DNA of 58,018 nt from Rhodococcus phenolicus (GTDB lineage Bacteria > Actinomycetota > Actinomycetes > Mycobacteriales > Mycobacteriaceae): the NCBI RefSeq assembly GCF_001646785.1, contig NZ_LRRH01000038.1:1-58018 (forward strand). The letters are read 5' to 3'. Shown here piece by piece: positions 24,816 through 33,672 of this stretch. The translations under genes and the position numbers were made by a program. Below the pieces are notes generated by a model. It was not told where the DNA came from, searched no databases, and saw nothing but the letters and a program-made list of their open reading frames with translations. Within the stretch, counting starts at the first letter, position 1. Every line of letters begins with the position of its first letter.

Positions 24816-27047
24816 ATGGCCGAATCGGTATCGACGGACACCCGGAGCGACGGCGAGCCGATCCCGCCGCCGCGTCGGAAGCTGCCGATCTTCACGATCG
24901 TCGCGCTCGCGATCGTCGCGTTCTTCGTCGGTGGGATCGGCGGGTCGTTCCAGGGCGAGCTCACCGAGGTCCAGAAGAACGACAACGCCTCGTTCCTGTC
25001 GCGCACCGCGGAATCGACGCTCGTCGCGGACGAATCCGAACGCTTCGTGCCGGTCCAGTACCTGCCCGGTTTCGTGGTGTTCCATCGCGACAGCGGACTC
25101 ACCGATGCCGACCGCGCGGCCGTCGAGTCGGCGCGCACCGCGATCACCGGAGTCGAGGGTGTCGACGTCGAGGGGATGACCCCGACCGAGTTCTCGGCCG
25201 ACGGCACCACCGCCGCGATGTTCGTGCCGTTGCTCGCCAGCCGTGACGGCACCGACGTCACCGGCGATCAGCTCGTCGCCACCGAGGAAGAGGTGCTCGA
25301 CGCCGCGCGCACCGCCGCCGGGGACACCGGGCTCGAGGTGTATCCGGCCGGGGTCGGCGGGCTGCTCACCGCGTTCATCGGCGCGTTCGAAGGCATCGAC
25401 AGTTCGCTGCTGCTCACGGCGCTCGGCGTGGTCGTGCTGATCCTGCTCGTGGTGTACCGATCGCCCGTGCTGTGGGTCTTCCCGCTGCTGTCGGCACTGT
25501 TGGCACTGGGTGCGGCGTCGATGATCGTCTACTTTCTCGCGGACGCCGACATCATCACGCTCAACGGTCAGAGCCAGGGCATCCTGTTCGTGCTGGTGAT
25601 CGGTGCCGGCACCGACTATGCGCTGCTGCTGGTGTCGCGCTATCGCGAGGAACTGCACGCCTACCCGAACCGGTTCGACGCGATGATCCGTGCGTGGCGG
25701 GAATCGGTGGGGGCGATCACCGCGTCGGCGGTGACCGTGACGGTGGCGCTGCTGTGCCTGATGTTCTCCGAACTCAACTCCAACAAGGGCCTGGGCCCGG
25801 TCGCGGCGATCGGTATCGCCTGCACCTACGTGGTGATGATGACCTTCCTGCCGGTGTCGCTCGCGGTCGCGGGACGATGGGTGTTCTGGCCTCGCCGGCC
25901 CCTGCCCGACCACGCCGTCGACCTCGCCACCCACGGAATGTGGGGGCGGATCGCGTCGTGGGTGGGGCGGCATGACCGTCCGGCGTGGATCGGAACGACC
26001 GTCGTGCTGATCGTGTTGTGCGTCGCCGGCATCGGCAGCCTGCACACCGACGGACTCACCACCACCGAGAGCTTCACGACGAAACCCGACGCCGTGACCG
26101 GCCAGGAGCTCTACACCGAGAAGTTCGCCCCCGGTGCCGGTGCGCCCGCGGTCGTCACCGCGAACGCCGACGCCGCCGATGCGGTGATCGCGGCGATCTC
26201 CGGTGTCGAGGGCATCGCGACCGGTCCGGGCGCGGTGTGCCCGCAGATCGACTACGCGAAGGCGCGGGCACTGCTCGCGGCGAACCCCGGTCTCGCGGCC
26301 GCACCGGCCGAAGGATGCGCGCCACCGGTTCTGACCGTCGCGCCGGTCGACGGCCGCACCATGATCAACGCCGAACTCGCCGACTCCTACGATTCGCCCG
26401 CCGCCCTCGCCACGATCGAACGGCTGCGCGACGCCGTGCACGCGGTACCGGGAGCCGATGCGAGGGTCGGCGGAAACACGGCCGCGACGCTGGATGTGCA
26501 GCAGTCGTCGGTACGCGACCGGAACCTCATCATCCCGATCGTCCTGGCAGTGATCTTCGTGGTGCTGGCGGTGCTGCTGCGGTCGCTGCTCGCACCCGTG
26601 TTGCTCATCGCCACCGTGGTGTTGTCGTTCGCCGCGACCCTCGGGGTGAGCGGGTTCTTCTTCACGCACGTCTTCGGGTTCGCCGGCGCCGATCCGGCGT
26701 TCCCGTTGTTCGCGTTCGTGTTCCTGGTGGCGCTGGGCATCGACTACAACATCTTCCTGATGACGCGGGTCCGGGAGGAAACCGGACGGAACGGCACTCG
26801 CTCCGGGGTGCTGCGCGGCCTGGCCGTCACCGGCGGCGTCATCACGTCCGCCGGTGTGGTGCTGGCGGCGACGTTCTCGGTGCTCGGCATCCTTCCGCTG
26901 GTGTTCCTCGCCGAGATCGGTTTCGCTGTGGCGTTCGGGGTACTGCTCGACACCATCGTGGTGCGCAGCATTCTCGTTCCGGCGCTCGCCCACGACATCG
27001 GCCGGGCCATCTGGTGGCCGTCGGCGCTGGCGCGCGGGCGTCCGTAG
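24816..27047 (+). CDS. MMPL-family RND transporter
   Basis: A 743-residue exporter with two copies of the one-plus-five helix RND unit. Each copy carries the conserved inner-helix signature: GAGTDYALLLVSRYREEL about residue 265-282 and GIDYNIFLMTRVREE about 640-655. Outside loops follow helix 1 and helix 7. MMPL proteins export lipids, glycolipids or hydrophobic drugs in mycolic-acid bacteria; the substrate here is unknown. AGGGGG precedes the ATG. Probably co-transcribed with the DUF3533 protein. Confidence 0.92.
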   Translation: MAESVSTDTRSDGEPIPPPRRKLPIFTIVALAIVAFFVGGIGGSFQGELTEVQKNDNASFLSRTAESTLVADESERFVPVQYLPGFVVFHRDSGLTDADRAAVESARTAITGVEGVDVEGMTPTEFSADGTTAAMFVPLLASRDGTDVTGDQLVATEEEVLDAARTAAGDTGLEVYPAGVGGLLTAFIGAFEGIDSSLLLTALGVVVLILLVVYRSPVLWVFPLLSALLALGAASMIVYFLADADIITLNGQSQGILFVLVIGAGTDYALLLVSRYREELHAYPNRFDAMIRAWRESVGAITASAVTVTVALLCLMFSELNSNKGLGPVAAIGIACTYVVMMTFLPVSLAVAGRWVFWPRRPLPDHAVDLATHGMWGRIASWVGRHDRPAWIGTTVVLIVLCVAGIGSLHTDGLTTTESFTTKPDAVTGQELYTEKFAPGAGAPAVVTANADAADAVIAAISGVEGIATGPGAVCPQIDYAKARALLAANPGLAAAPAEGCAPPVLTVAPVDGRTMINAELADSYDSPAALATIERLRDAVHAVPGADARVGGNTAATLDVQQSSVRDRNLIIPIVLAVIFVVLAVLLRSLLAPVLLIATVVLSFAATLGVSGFFFTHVFGFAGADPAFPLFAFVFLVALGIDYNIFLMTRVREETGRNGTRSGVLRGLAVTGGVITSAGVVLAATFSVLGILPLVFLAEIGFAVAFGVLLDTIVVRSILVPALAHDIGRAIWWPSALARGRP

Positions 27048-27189
27048 ATCGTCCTCGACCTCACCACAAACGAAACGCGCTCAACCGCAGGACAACCGCG
27101 CACGGTCTTCCGCGCACGGCTGTCTCCGCCGCGTGCGGGTCAGGGAATCCGGTGGGTGAATTGTCGGACCGGACGCGCACACTGTACCG

Positions 27190-28776
27190 ATGCGAACGGT
27201 CCTGGTCCCCGATACCGCATCGGGCGGTGAGATACCCGGCGCGAGCTTCATCTCCGTCGACGGGGACGGCCGGCCGCTCACTGCGGCGACGCACCATCGC
27301 GATGTCGCGGAGGCCGTGCGCGCCGTCGAAGCCGCGGACCGGCCGCGGTGGATCTGGTCGAACACCGCCACCGTGTATCCGCTGCTCCTGCGAGCCGGCG
27401 TGCGGGTGCAGCGCTGCCACGACCTGGCGACCACACGCGCGATCCTCGGTATGCGCGCAGGTCTGCCGGTTCCACCGGGCGACGAGCCGATCGACGATCG
27501 GCCCGGCTTGTTCGACACAGCGCCCCCCACCGACCCGAATGCGGTGGTCGCCGAGTTCGCCGAGCAGCGCGGGGTGCTGGCGGGCAACGGGCGGCTCGAT
27601 CTGCTCGTGGCGGCCGAATCGGCGGGCACGCTCGCGGCCGCCGAGATGGGATTCGACGGCCTGCCGTTCTCCGCCGACGCCCACCGGCGGCTGCTCGAGG
27701 AAGCCCTTGGGCCGCGCCCGATCGGCTACGACCTGCCCGTCCGGATCGCGGAGCTGAACGAACGGATCGGCGACGCGTTCGGGCGCCGGCTCAATCCGGC
27801 CTCCCCCGCCGAGGTGATCGACGCGTTCCGGCGCGCCGGGATCGAGCTGACATCGACCCGCAAGTGGGTGCTGCGGGAGATCGAGCATCCCGCGGTGCCG
27901 TTGCTGCTGCAACACCGGGACCTGTCGAAGCTGTTCAGCACCAACGGCTGGCACTGGCTCGACACGTGGGTACGGGGCTCGCGGTTCCGGCCCGTGTACG
28001 TGCCGGGCGCGGTGGTGTCGGGACGGTGGGCCAGCCGCGGCGGCGGCGCACTGCAGATTCCGAAATCGTTGCGCTCCAGCGTCATCGCCGATCCCGGGCA
28101 CACGTTCGTGATCGCGGACGCCGGGCAGCTCGAACCCCGCATCCTCGCTGCCGTGTCGGGCGATCGACGAATGGTCGCGGCAGCCGGCGCCGACGACCTG
28201 TACGCGCCGGTCGCGGCCGACGTGTTCGGCGGGGACCGCGGCAAGGCGAAGGTCGCGATCCTCGCCGTCCTGTACGGCGGAACCTCGGGCGACGCACGCC
28301 CGCTCCTGCCGCTGCTGCGCAGTCGTTTCCCGGTCGCGGTCGACTACGTGGAACGCGCGGCCCGCGCCGGTGAGCGCGGCGAGGTGGTGCATTCGTGGCT
28401 GGGCCGGGCGTGCCCGCCACCGGAGGACGGATTCCACGAACGCGGCGATGCCCGGTCCCGTGGACGCTTCACCCGCAATTTCGTCGTGCAGGCCACCGCC
28501 GCCGAATGGGCACTGTGTGTGCTGGCGGAACTGCGCCGCCGGCTCCTGACGGATCCGGATCGGACCGTCGGCGAGCTGGTGTTCTTCCAGCACGACGAGG
28601 TGGTGGTGCACACCCGCAACCCGGAGGCTGCGGCCGCGCACATCGAGGCGTCGGTCGCCGTGGCCACCCGATTGCTGTTCGGGGACACGGCTGTCCGCTT
28701 CCCGATGAAGATGTCGGTGCGCACCAGTTACGCAGAGGACGATCCGGCGTCGGCCGGTACGGAGGCCGACGAGTAG
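27190..28776 (+). CDS. family A DNA polymerase with degenerate 3'-5' exonuclease domain
   Basis: A 528-residue PolA-like protein without the 5' nuclease domain, the type annotated in actinobacteria as bifunctional 3'-5' exonuclease/DNA polymerase. Polymerase motif A reads VIADAGQLEPRIL (Asp present), motif B RGKAKVAILAVLYGG, and motif C FFQHDEVVVHT. The exonuclease half shows no clear DxE motif, so proofreading is doubtful. It is not the replicative or repair PolI; a role in damage tolerance is plausible but unproven. No good ribosome site precedes ATG 27190, so the message may be leaderless. Its 3' end overlaps the alkA-like gene on the other strand by 49 bases. Confidence 0.85.
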   Translation: MRTVLVPDTASGGEIPGASFISVDGDGRPLTAATHHRDVAEAVRAVEAADRPRWIWSNTATVYPLLLRAGVRVQRCHDLATTRAILGMRAGLPVPPGDEPIDDRPGLFDTAPPTDPNAVVAEFAEQRGVLAGNGRLDLLVAAESAGTLAAAEMGFDGLPFSADAHRRLLEEALGPRPIGYDLPVRIAELNERIGDAFGRRLNPASPAEVIDAFRRAGIELTSTRKWVLREIEHPAVPLLLQHRDLSKLFSTNGWHWLDTWVRGSRFRPVYVPGAVVSGRWASRGGGALQIPKSLRSSVIADPGHTFVIADAGQLEPRILAAVSGDRRMVAAAGADDLYAPVAADVFGGDRGKAKVAILAVLYGGTSGDARPLLPLLRSRFPVAVDYVERAARAGERGEVVHSWLGRACPPPEDGFHERGDARSRGRFTRNFVVQATAAEWALCVLAELRRRLLTDPDRTVGELVFFQHDEVVVHTRNPEAAAAHIEASVAVATRLLFGDTAVRFPMKMSVRTSYAEDDPASAGTEADE

Positions 28777-29615
28777 ACCGTTTCGGTCCACAGGTGGGTC
28801 GCCGCGTAGGCCCGCCACGGACTCCACGGTTCCGCGCGGGCTTCGGCTTCACCGGCCGTCGCGACGCCGAGCGCGCGCCGCAGCACCAGATCGCCCCCCG
28901 GGTAGGCGTCACGATCGCCGAGGGCACGCACCGCGAGGTAGTCGACGGTCCACGGCCCGATACCCGGCAGCGCCAGCAATTCGTTGCGGAAATCCGGCAG
29001 TGCGGGGCTCAGTCCGTCGGCAGCGGCACGTGCCAGTACCTGCACTGTCCGGGCGCGCGCCCGGGTCAGCCCCACCGCGGCGCGCAACTCGTCGGGGTCG
29101 GCGTCGGCGAGTCGGTGCGGCAGTGGGAAACACATGAATCCGCGCGGCGCGGGCTCGCCGTAGGACGCGACGAGCCGCGCGGTGAAGGTGCATCCGGCCG
29201 CGACACTGACCTGTTGGCCGATCACCGTCTGCACCGCCGTGTCGAACCAGTGCGGAGAACCGAGCACCCGCAACCCGGGGCGCGCGGTGACGAGCGGCGC
29301 GAGCAGCGGATCGGCGCTCAGGGCGGTGTCGACGGCAACCGGGTCGGCGTCGAGGTCGAGCCAGCGACGCACGGTCTGTTCGAGTGCGGGTAGGTCGTCG
29401 CGGTGCGCGGCGTCGATGGCCGCCCGCACGGTCGGGGCGCGGTCGAACGTGACGGTCACGAGGGCCGGGCCGTGTGCCCCGCGCACCGCCCTCGTGTGGC
29501 TGCCGATGGTCGTGTCGTGCCGCTCGAGTCCGGGCACGGTGTGGCCGCGCAGCGATGCGAGCAGCGGGGCTGCCGCGAACGGTTCAGCCACCGGAAGGTC
29601 GACGAGTGTGCTCAT
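28728..29615 (-). CDS. DNA-3-methyladenine glycosylase, AlkA type
   Basis: A 295-residue base-excision enzyme with the AlkA N-terminal domain and a helix-hairpin-helix GPD core: FDTAVQTVIGQQVSV, then LLALPGIGPWTVDYLAVRALGDRDAYPGGD with the catalytic Asp at the end of this segment. It removes alkylated purines. ATG 29615 overlaps the stop of the alkyltransferase gene by 4 bases. It is the last gene of a four-gene alkylation-repair operon. The AdaA-like regulatory domain often fused to AlkA in actinobacteria is absent. Confidence 0.92.
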   Translation of the reverse strand: MSTLVDLPVAEPFAAAPLLASLRGHTVPGLERHDTTIGSHTRAVRGAHGPALVTVTFDRAPTVRAAIDAAHRDDLPALEQTVRRWLDLDADPVAVDTALSADPLLAPLVTARPGLRVLGSPHWFDTAVQTVIGQQVSVAAGCTFTARLVASYGEPAPRGFMCFPLPHRLADADPDELRAAVGLTRARARTVQVLARAAADGLSPALPDFRNELLALPGIGPWTVDYLAVRALGDRDAYPGGDLVLRRALGVATAGEAEARAEPWSPWRAYAATHLWTETVYSSASVPADAGSSSA

Positions 29616-30199
29616 CCCGACGCCTCCAGGTGCAGCAAGGCGCGTTTGGCGTCGACCCCACCGACGTACTGTCCGATCCCGCCGTCGCTGCGCACCACCC
29701 GGTGGCACGGAACGATCACCGGCAAGGGGTTCTTCGCACACGCGGTGCCGACCGCCCGGACCGCACGGGGGCTTCCCGAGGCCGCTGCAACCTCCGCGTA
29801 GCTGGCGGTGTGCCCGTAGCCGATCTCCGGAAGATGCACGATGACGTCGCGCCGGAAACCGGTGGCGAGCCGCAGATCGAGCGGCAGATCGAAGGCGTGA
29901 CGGCGGCCGTCGAAGTATTCGTCGAGTTGCCGTGCCGCGGTGTCGAGGCGCGCAGGCGCCTCGAGGATGCGGGGGCTGATGCGGGTGGCGAGGTCGTCGA
30001 GGATGTCGTCGTGTCCCTCGACGGAGAACGCGACCCGCACGATTCCGCTGCCGGTGGCGGCCACGAGCAGCGGGCCGACCGGCGAGTCGACGACGCGGTA
30101 CGCGAGGTCGAGGAGCCCGGCGGTCTGTGCGTCGACGACGAGCCGGGTGTGCAGCCAGGCGAGATCGGTCGCGGACGCCTCGGGGTGGGGAAGAGTCAT
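29612..30199 (-). CDS. methylated-DNA-protein-cysteine methyltransferase (second copy)
   Basis: A 195-residue suicide repair protein that takes alkyl groups from O6-alkylguanine onto the Cys of VIVPCHRVV. The helix-turn-helix YGHTASYAEVAAASGSPRAVRAVGTACAKNP and the downstream GGIGQYVGG loop are intact. A 30-residue N-terminal extension precedes the ribonuclease-H-like part. ATG 30199 overlaps the sigma-factor stop by one base (TGATG), and a GTG one codon earlier is equally possible. Part of the coupled alkylation-repair operon. Confidence 0.92.
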   Translation of the reverse strand: MTLPHPEASATDLAWLHTRLVVDAQTAGLLDLAYRVVDSPVGPLLVAATGSGIVRVAFSVEGHDDILDDLATRISPRILEAPARLDTAARQLDEYFDGRRHAFDLPLDLRLATGFRRDVIVHLPEIGYGHTASYAEVAAASGSPRAVRAVGTACAKNPLPVIVPCHRVVRSDGGIGQYVGGVDAKRALLHLEASG

Positions 30200-30696
30200 C
30201 ACCGGATTCCTGTCTCGACTTGGTAGTGACGCCGCAGCGCCGCGCGTCCGTCCGCTGCCGCGCGGCGTGCCGCGTCGGTGCTGTTCCCGAGGATCGCCGC
30301 GATCTCCGCGTACGGCAGTCCCGCGACGTGGTGATAGACGACGGCGGCGCGCTGCGTGAACGGCAGTGCCGCGACCGCCTGCCACAGCTCGTCGTCGCCG
30401 GTGCCGGGCACGCCGGTGGCGGTGGGCCTGTCCGGCAGGGTCTCGACGGGCACGGGAATGCGGGCGCGCACGCGGTGCACGTCGATCGCTTTGCGGTGTG
30501 CGATGGTGACCAGCCACGCCTCGACGTTGCTGCCGGGTTTCAGATCCGGGTAGGCCCGCAATGCAGCGAGGAACGTTTCGGACCAGGCATCGTCCGCGTC
30601 CACCGGTCCGAGCAGTGCGCGGCACACACGCAGCACGGTTGCTCCGTGGGTCGCGACCACCCGTTCGAAGGGCGGTATCCGCTCAGGCCGGGGCAT
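30199..30696 (-). CDS. ECF-type RNA polymerase sigma factor
   Basis: A 165-residue sigma factor with region 2 (about residues 10-75; DADDAWSETFLAAL and NVEAWLVTIAHRKAID) and region 4 (about 105-155; LPFTQRAAVVYHHVAGLPYAEIA). No transmembrane anti-sigma gene is adjacent. It is sandwiched between two alkyltransferase genes, overlapping the upstream one by 14 bases and the downstream one by one or four, so it must be co-expressed with them. It may direct transcription of this operon or of a wider alkylation-damage regulon. Confidence 0.9.
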   Translation of the reverse strand: MPRPERIPPFERVVATHGATVLRVCRALLGPVDADDAWSETFLAALRAYPDLKPGSNVEAWLVTIAHRKAIDVHRVRARIPVPVETLPDRPTATGVPGTGDDELWQAVAALPFTQRAAVVYHHVAGLPYAEIAAILGNSTDAARRAAADGRAALRRHYQVETGIR

Positions 30697-31180
30697 GGAG
30701 GGACCGGGATTCGCGGTCGAGGAGGAACCGCTTGCGGTCGAGCCCGCCCGCGTAGCCGGTGAGGGTGCCGTCGCTGCCGATGACCCTGTGGCACGGAACC
30801 ACGATGCTCACGGGGTTCCGGCCGTTCGCGGCTGCGACCGCACGGATCGCCGTGGGCCGGCCGATCGCGGTCGCGAGCTCCGTGTACGTGCAGGTGGTGC
30901 CGTAGTCGATCGCCCGCAGCGCAGCCCAGACACTGCGCTGGAACTCTGTCCCGGTGAGCGTGAGCGGCATGGTGAATTCGGTGCGGCCACCGGTGAAGTA
31001 CTCGTCGAGCTCCTCGCGGATCTGCTCGAATCCGCGGTCGGTGTGCGGGCCGAAGGTCGCCGGGTCGGGCCGGTGGCGGTGCTCGGTGAGGTAGAGCCCC
31101 GACAGCGCTCCGTCGGTGGTCACCAGGGTCAGGTCGCCGATCGGCGAGTCGATCACGGTGTGTGCTCGCGCTGCGTCCAC
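30683..31180 (-). CDS. methylated-DNA-protein-cysteine methyltransferase (first copy)
   Basis: A 165-residue O6-alkylguanine transferase of Ogt/AdaB type. The acceptor site is SIVVPCHRVIG and the DNA-binding segment is YGTTCTYTELATAIGRPTAIRA. GTG at 31180 is chosen because GGAAGGA lies 8 bases upstream and the resulting length is normal; an upstream TTG at 31240 has no such support. First gene of the operon transferase - ECF sigma - transferase - AlkA. Confidence 0.92.
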   Translation of the reverse strand: MDAARAHTVIDSPIGDLTLVTTDGALSGLYLTEHRHRPDPATFGPHTDRGFEQIREELDEYFTGGRTEFTMPLTLTGTEFQRSVWAALRAIDYGTTCTYTELATAIGRPTAIRAVAAANGRNPVSIVVPCHRVIGSDGTLTGYAGGLDRKRFLLDRESRSLHAPA

Positions 31181-31294
31181 GATGTCGATCCTTCCATGCG
31201 GGGCCGGGGTCTCGTCCGGTAGACGCTGCGACGCCCGCAAACGTGAGATCGACTCGGATGGGTCGGGCCGGGCACCGTCGGGCAGGATGATCCG

Positions 31295-31900
31295 GTGATC
31301 TCTCTACCCGCCGTGCCGTTGCTGTCCTCCGTCGTCGATGCGACCCGCACCGCGCTGGACCGCACGGTCGAGACCGCGGTGTTCGCGGTGTCCGTGCCGG
31401 GCCGGGTCGCGGCACTGCTCGACACCGCCGAGGCACTGGTCGCCCGCGTGGACGCGGTGGTCACCGACGCGGCCGCCGCGGTCGCGCACGCCACGTCCGT
31501 CATCGACTCGACCACCGCGGTCGTCGCCCATGCCGCCGCGGTCGCCGCCCGCGCGCAGGACGTGGTCGACTCGGCGGGACGCAGCGCGGACACCGCCGAT
31601 GGGCTGCTCGACACCTACGGTCCCCTCGCCCGGCAGGCCGCTCCCCTGGCCTCGCAGTTCATCGAGGAACTCAGCCCGGAGGAGGTGCACGCCGCGGTGT
31701 CGATGCTCGATCAGTTCCCCGACCTCGCCGACCACATGCGTGCTCTCATGCCGATCCTCGGCACCCTGGAGTCCGTGGCCCCCGAGATTCACGAACTGCT
31801 CGGCGTCGCCAAGGACGTGCGTCACGCGATCGTCGGGGTGCCCGGGTTCGGCTTCCTGCGGCGGCGCGGCGAGGACAAGGAAGACAACGGCGACGACTGA
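31295..31900 (+). CDS. Ala-rich helical protein of unknown function
   Basis: A 201-residue protein, very rich in Ala, Val and Asp, with long amphipathic heptad-like stretches (about residues 10-110) that suggest a coiled coil, a middle segment EELSPEEVHAAVSMLDQFPDL, and an acidic tail EDKEDNGDD. No signal peptide or clear membrane helix. GTG at 31295 is preceded by AGGA. It converges with the SDR gene, with 3 bases between stops. Similar Ala-rich proteins occur in actinobacteria without assigned function; I do not recognise a family. Confidence 0.7.
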   Translation: MISLPAVPLLSSVVDATRTALDRTVETAVFAVSVPGRVAALLDTAEALVARVDAVVTDAAAAVAHATSVIDSTTAVVAHAAAVAARAQDVVDSAGRSADTADGLLDTYGPLARQAAPLASQFIEELSPEEVHAAVSMLDQFPDLADHMRALMPILGTLESVAPEIHELLGVAKDVRHAIVGVPGFGFLRRRGEDKEDNGDD

Positions 31901-31903
31901 TCG

Positions 31904-32644
31904 TCACGCCCGGTAGGCGTCGGCCCCCGCCCGGCTGAGCACGAGCCGCGACAGCACCGCTCGCGACGAGAGCTTCAGCAACGCGTCGACCATCTCGACG
32001 ACGTCGTTCACCTCGAGCATCTCGTTCGCCGGGATCTTCTCCTTGATCCAGTCCGACATGTCGGTGTCGACGTACGCAGGGGCGATCGCCGACGCACTGA
32101 TCCCGTTGCCCGATTCCTCGGCGTTGAGGGTCTCGACGAGGGAGATCAGCGCGGCTTTCGTGGCACCGTAGACGGACAGTCCCGGTTCGGAGAACACGCC
32201 GGTGATCGACGACAACGCAATCACCTTCGCACCCCGGTCGGGTTCGGCGGCGGCAGCCGCGCGGAGCAGCGGAAGCGACGCCTGCAGCAGCGCGAACGGT
32301 GCGGCCAGGTTCACCGCGAGGGTCTTGTCGAACCGTCGCATGGGGAATTCGGCGATGGTGCCCGCGGTTCCCACCCCGGCGTTGAGCACGAGAGCCCGCA
32401 TCGTCCCGAAAGTCGTCTCGTGGGCGCCGACGACCTGCTCGGCGGCAGCCGGGTCGGCCAGATCGACGGCGACGGCCCGCACCTCGGGTGCGCCCGCCGC
32501 GAGCAGTTGCGCGGCGACCTTGTCGAGCCGTTCCGGGTCGCGGGCGCTGATCGTCAGCCCGTAACCCTGCCCGGCCAGGCGGGTGGCGACCCCGAGGCCG
32601 ATACCGCGCGAAGCGCCGGTGACCAGCGCGCTGCGAGAACTCAC
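31904..32644 (-). CDS. short-chain dehydrogenase/reductase
   Basis: A 246-residue SDR with the NAD(P) motif TGASRGIGLGVA, the NAG strand LVLNAGVG, the catalytic Ser in ALSSITGVF and the YGATK active-site Tyr/Lys. The GTG start overlaps the phosphotransferase stop by 4 bases (GTGA), so it ends the operon acyl-CoA dehydrogenase - phosphotransferase - SDR. By context it may act on an acyl or alcohol intermediate of lipid or terpenoid catabolism. Substrate unknown. Confidence 0.9.
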   Translation of the reverse strand: MSSRSALVTGASRGIGLGVATRLAGQGYGLTISARDPERLDKVAAQLLAAGAPEVRAVAVDLADPAAAEQVVGAHETTFGTMRALVLNAGVGTAGTIAEFPMRRFDKTLAVNLAAPFALLQASLPLLRAAAAAEPDRGAKVIALSSITGVFSEPGLSVYGATKAALISLVETLNAEESGNGISASAIAPAYVDTDMSDWIKEKIPANEMLEVNDVVEMVDALLKLSSRAVLSRLVLSRAGADAYRA

Positions 32645-33672
32645 GACGTCTGTCCCTTCAGGGCCTCCAGGCCCGCTGCCACGAAGGCCGGGACTGCTTC
32701 GCCGGCCTTGTCGAATCCGTCACCGACGGTCGCGCCGACGCGCCACCGGTGGTTGATGCCCTCGGCGATCACGGCGAGCTTGAAGTTCGCCAGGGCGAGG
32801 TAGAAGTCCCAGTGCGCGATGTCGCGGCCGGACGCGACCGCGTACATCTGGGCGAGGTCGCCGGTGGACGGCAGGCGCGGGCTCGTCCATGCGGCGGGCA
32901 TCCCGAGCACCAGGTCGAGAGCGGGATTGCGGTACACGCACATCAACGCCAGGTCGGTGAACGGGTCGCCGAGCGTCGCCATCTCCCAGTCGACCACGGC
33001 CACGACCTTGCCCACGTCGTCGTGGGAGAGGATGGTGTTGTCGATGCGGTAGTCGCCGTGCACGATCGACGGCGCAGGCGATTCGGGAATCGAATCGGCG
33101 AGCGCCGCGTGCAGCCGGTCGATGTCGGGCAGGTCGCGGGTCTTGACCCGGCCCCACTGTCCGGCCCACAGCTTCACCTGCCGGGTCACGTAGCCGTCGG
33201 GGCGCCCGAACTCGCCGAGCCCGACGGCGCGGTGGTCGACGTTGTGGAGTTCGGCGAGAACCCGCACGAGTTCTTCGGTGCACGAATCGATTTCGGTATC
33301 TGTCAGGCTGTCGAGATCGTCGGTGCTTCGGATCACGCGGCCGTCGACGCGCTCGACGACGCTGAACGGTGCTCCCATCACCGTGTCGTCCTCGCACAGC
33401 GCGACGGTGCGCGCGACCGGGACGGCGGAATCCTGCAGCGCGTGTGCGACCCGGTATTCGCGGGCGACGTCGTGTGCCGACGGTGTGAGTCCGGAGGTGG
33501 GGGGACGACGCAGCACCCAGGCGGAGGAGTCGTCCGAGATGCCGTAGGTGAGGTTCGACTTGCCGCCGGAGATCAACTCGGCCCGCAACTCGCCGTCGAC
33601 GGCGACTCCCGCGGTGTCGAGGAATCGGCGCAGGGCAGGAAGATCCAGTCCTTCGTGCCGCACGACGGTCAC
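32641..33672 (-). CDS. APH-family phosphotransferase, acyl-CoA-dehydrogenase partner
   Basis: A 343-residue kinase-fold protein of the aminoglycoside phosphotransferase superfamily with the catalytic loop SIVHGDYRIDNTIL and the metal-binding VVDWEMATLGDP. Such proteins lie beside, or are fused to, acyl-CoA dehydrogenases (ACAD10/11-like pairs), where phosphorylation of a hydroxyacyl-CoA precedes its elimination. The GTG at 33672 overlaps the dehydrogenase stop by 4 bases, so the two are translated together. Antibiotic resistance is unlikely in this setting. Confidence 0.9.
   Translation of the reverse strand: MTVVRHEGLDLPALRRFLDTAGVAVDGELRAELISGGKSNLTYGISDDSSAWVLRRPPTSGLTPSAHDVAREYRVAHALQDSAVPVARTVALCEDDTVMGAPFSVVERVDGRVIRSTDDLDSLTDTEIDSCTEELVRVLAELHNVDHRAVGLGEFGRPDGYVTRQVKLWAGQWGRVKTRDLPDIDRLHAALADSIPESPAPSIVHGDYRIDNTILSHDDVGKVVAVVDWEMATLGDPFTDLALMCVYRNPALDLVLGMPAAWTSPRLPSTGDLAQMYAVASGRDIAHWDFYLALANFKLAVIAEGINHRWRVGATVGDGFDKAGEAVPAFVAAGLEALKGQTS

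Noticed and set aside
22611-26993. A 1,460-codon minus-strand open frame
   Set aside because: Only its last 195 codons (from GTG 23198) are a real gene (DUF4178). The rest is antisense to the DUF3533 and MMPL genes and is an Arg/Asp/His-rich high-GC shadow.
32641-33672. APH-type protein as an aminoglycoside resistance gene
   Set aside because: It is translationally coupled to an acyl-CoA dehydrogenase and matches the metabolic subgroup, not resistance enzymes.
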